From Pseudomonadota bacterium (GTDB taxonomy: Bacteria > BMS3Abin14): DNA of 8,490 bases. The stretch lies in assembly GCA_016937135.1 (NCBI GenBank), contig JAFGWO010000239.1:1-8490 (forward strand), written 5' to 3'. Positions 8,103 to 8,490 of the stretch are shown here, in pieces. A model generated the notes under the pieces. It saw only the letters and a program-made list of their open reading frames with translations, searched no databases and was not told the origin of the DNA. Every line of letters begins with the position of its first letter. Position 1 is the first letter of the stretch. A program made the translations under genes and the position numbers.

Positions 8103-8132
8103 CCCAAAAGCAAAATGATATTGCTTTTAGGG
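8103..8132 (-). repeat. Hairpin-forming inverted repeat across the trmFO stop, before xerC
   Basis: The plus-strand arms AAAAGCAA (8106-8113) and TTGCTTTT (8121-8128) are perfect complements around a 7-base loop. Flanking CCC (8103-8105) and GGG (8130-8132) add three more pairs with one bulged base. The structure overlaps the trmFO stop codon and ends five bases before the xerC ribosome site. It lacks a U-run after the stem, so a standard intrinsic terminator is unlikely. It could act as a processing or pausing element between the two genes. Confidence 0.5.
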
Positions 8133-8490
8133 AAATAAGTCCAGATAGGCCCTCATGTCCCTCACAGCTCTTTGGGCAAGGGCAGCCCTTTTCTTTTCCT
8201 TTCGCAGGCCGGCATCCTCGGCGGGGGGCAGAAGGCCGAACTGTGCATTCACCGGCTGGAAGGGCCCCGGCCCTGTCTGCGACAGCTTTCCAAGGATGGC
8301 CCCGGTCATGGTGGTTGGGGGGGGAGGCTGCGGGCAGACGCCGCTGAGGATCATGGATACATATCGTCCCGTCATCAGCCCGCTGGCCGCCGATTCCGCA
8401 TAACCCTCCACACCGGCCAGTTGCCCGCAAAGAAAAATCCCCGGGCGGGCACGAACCCTCTGAAGGGGGTCGAGAATGGCCGGGGCCTTC
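8127..8490 (-). CDS. trmFO: TrmFO, folate-dependent tRNA m5U54 methyltransferase, C-terminal part (runs off the right edge)
   Basis: TrmFO uses methylenetetrahydrofolate and reduced FAD to methylate U54 in the T-loop of tRNA. The window holds the last 120 residues of a protein that is usually about 440 long. Reading from 8489, the blocks ARPGIFLCGQLAGVEGYAES (14-33), TTMTGAILGKL and FQPVNAQFGLLPP match the conserved C-terminal FAD-binding end of the family. LAGVEGY and the FQP-N-FGLLPP block separate it from the related MnmG. The frame has no internal start needed here; it continues beyond the edge. It ends with TAA at 8129-8127. The FAD-binding Rossmann motif and the catalytic cysteines described for TrmFO should lie outside the window. 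Confidence 0.93.
   Translation of the reverse strand, partial: KAPAILDPLQRVRARPGIFLCGQLAGVEGYAESAASGLMTGRYVSMILSGVCPQPPPPTTMTGAILGKLSQTGPGPFQPVNAQFGLLPPAEDAGLRKEKKRAALAQRAVRDMRAYLDLFP

Noticed and set aside
8086..8430. N-terminal extension of XerC by up to 115 residues
   Set aside because: The extension overlaps trmFO in another frame and does not resemble Xer proteins, while the ATG at 8085 has a good ribosome site and gives the normal family length.

Overview
This 8,490-base window is a GC-rich stretch of bacterial chromosome. All nine recognisable genes lie on the minus strand, so transcription runs from the right edge to the left. In that order they are trmFO (3' end only), xerC, hslV, hslU, a receiver-like/GAF/GAF protein with no gene name, argB, argD, argF and argG (5' end only). 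I found no tRNA, rRNA, CRISPR array, insertion sequence or plus-strand gene. The many long plus-strand reading frames are antisense shadows of these genes.

The gene content suggests a proteobacterium-like or Desulfobacterota-like (former Deltaproteobacteria) anaerobe. The clues are folate-dependent TrmFO next to XerC and HslVU, followed by an argB-argD-argF-argG run and a multi-GAF regulator, at high GC. This assignment is an inference from gene order and residue patterns, not a database match.

Layout from right to left: 8490-8127 is the C-terminal part of TrmFO (tRNA m5U54 methylation). After a 41-nt spacer with a hairpin comes xerC (8085-7150, chromosome dimer resolution). It overlaps hslV (7153-6626, protease) by an ATGA. 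A 209-nt gap, the only sizeable non-coding stretch, separates hslV from hslU (6416-5073, unfoldase ATPase). It holds a perfect 12-bp inverted repeat, a smaller palindrome and a possible heat-shock -10 element. After 26 nt comes the 512-residue receiver-like/GAF/GAF protein (5046-3508), whose stop overlaps the argB start. argB (3511-2630), argD (2633-1425, TTG start), argF (1424-504) and argG (475 to the left edge) then run with overlaps of 4 nt, gaps of 0 nt and, last, 28 nt.

The arginine genes encode the path acetylglutamate -> acetylglutamyl phosphate (ArgB), acetylglutamate semialdehyde -> acetylornithine (ArgD), ornithine -> citrulline (ArgF) and citrulline -> argininosuccinate (ArgG). 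argC and the deacetylation step (argJ or argE) are not in the window. HslU and HslV form one ATP-dependent protease. The most unusual item is the receiver-like/GAF/GAF protein. Its receiver lacks the phosphorylatable aspartate, it has no recognisable output domain, and it is translationally coupled to argB.
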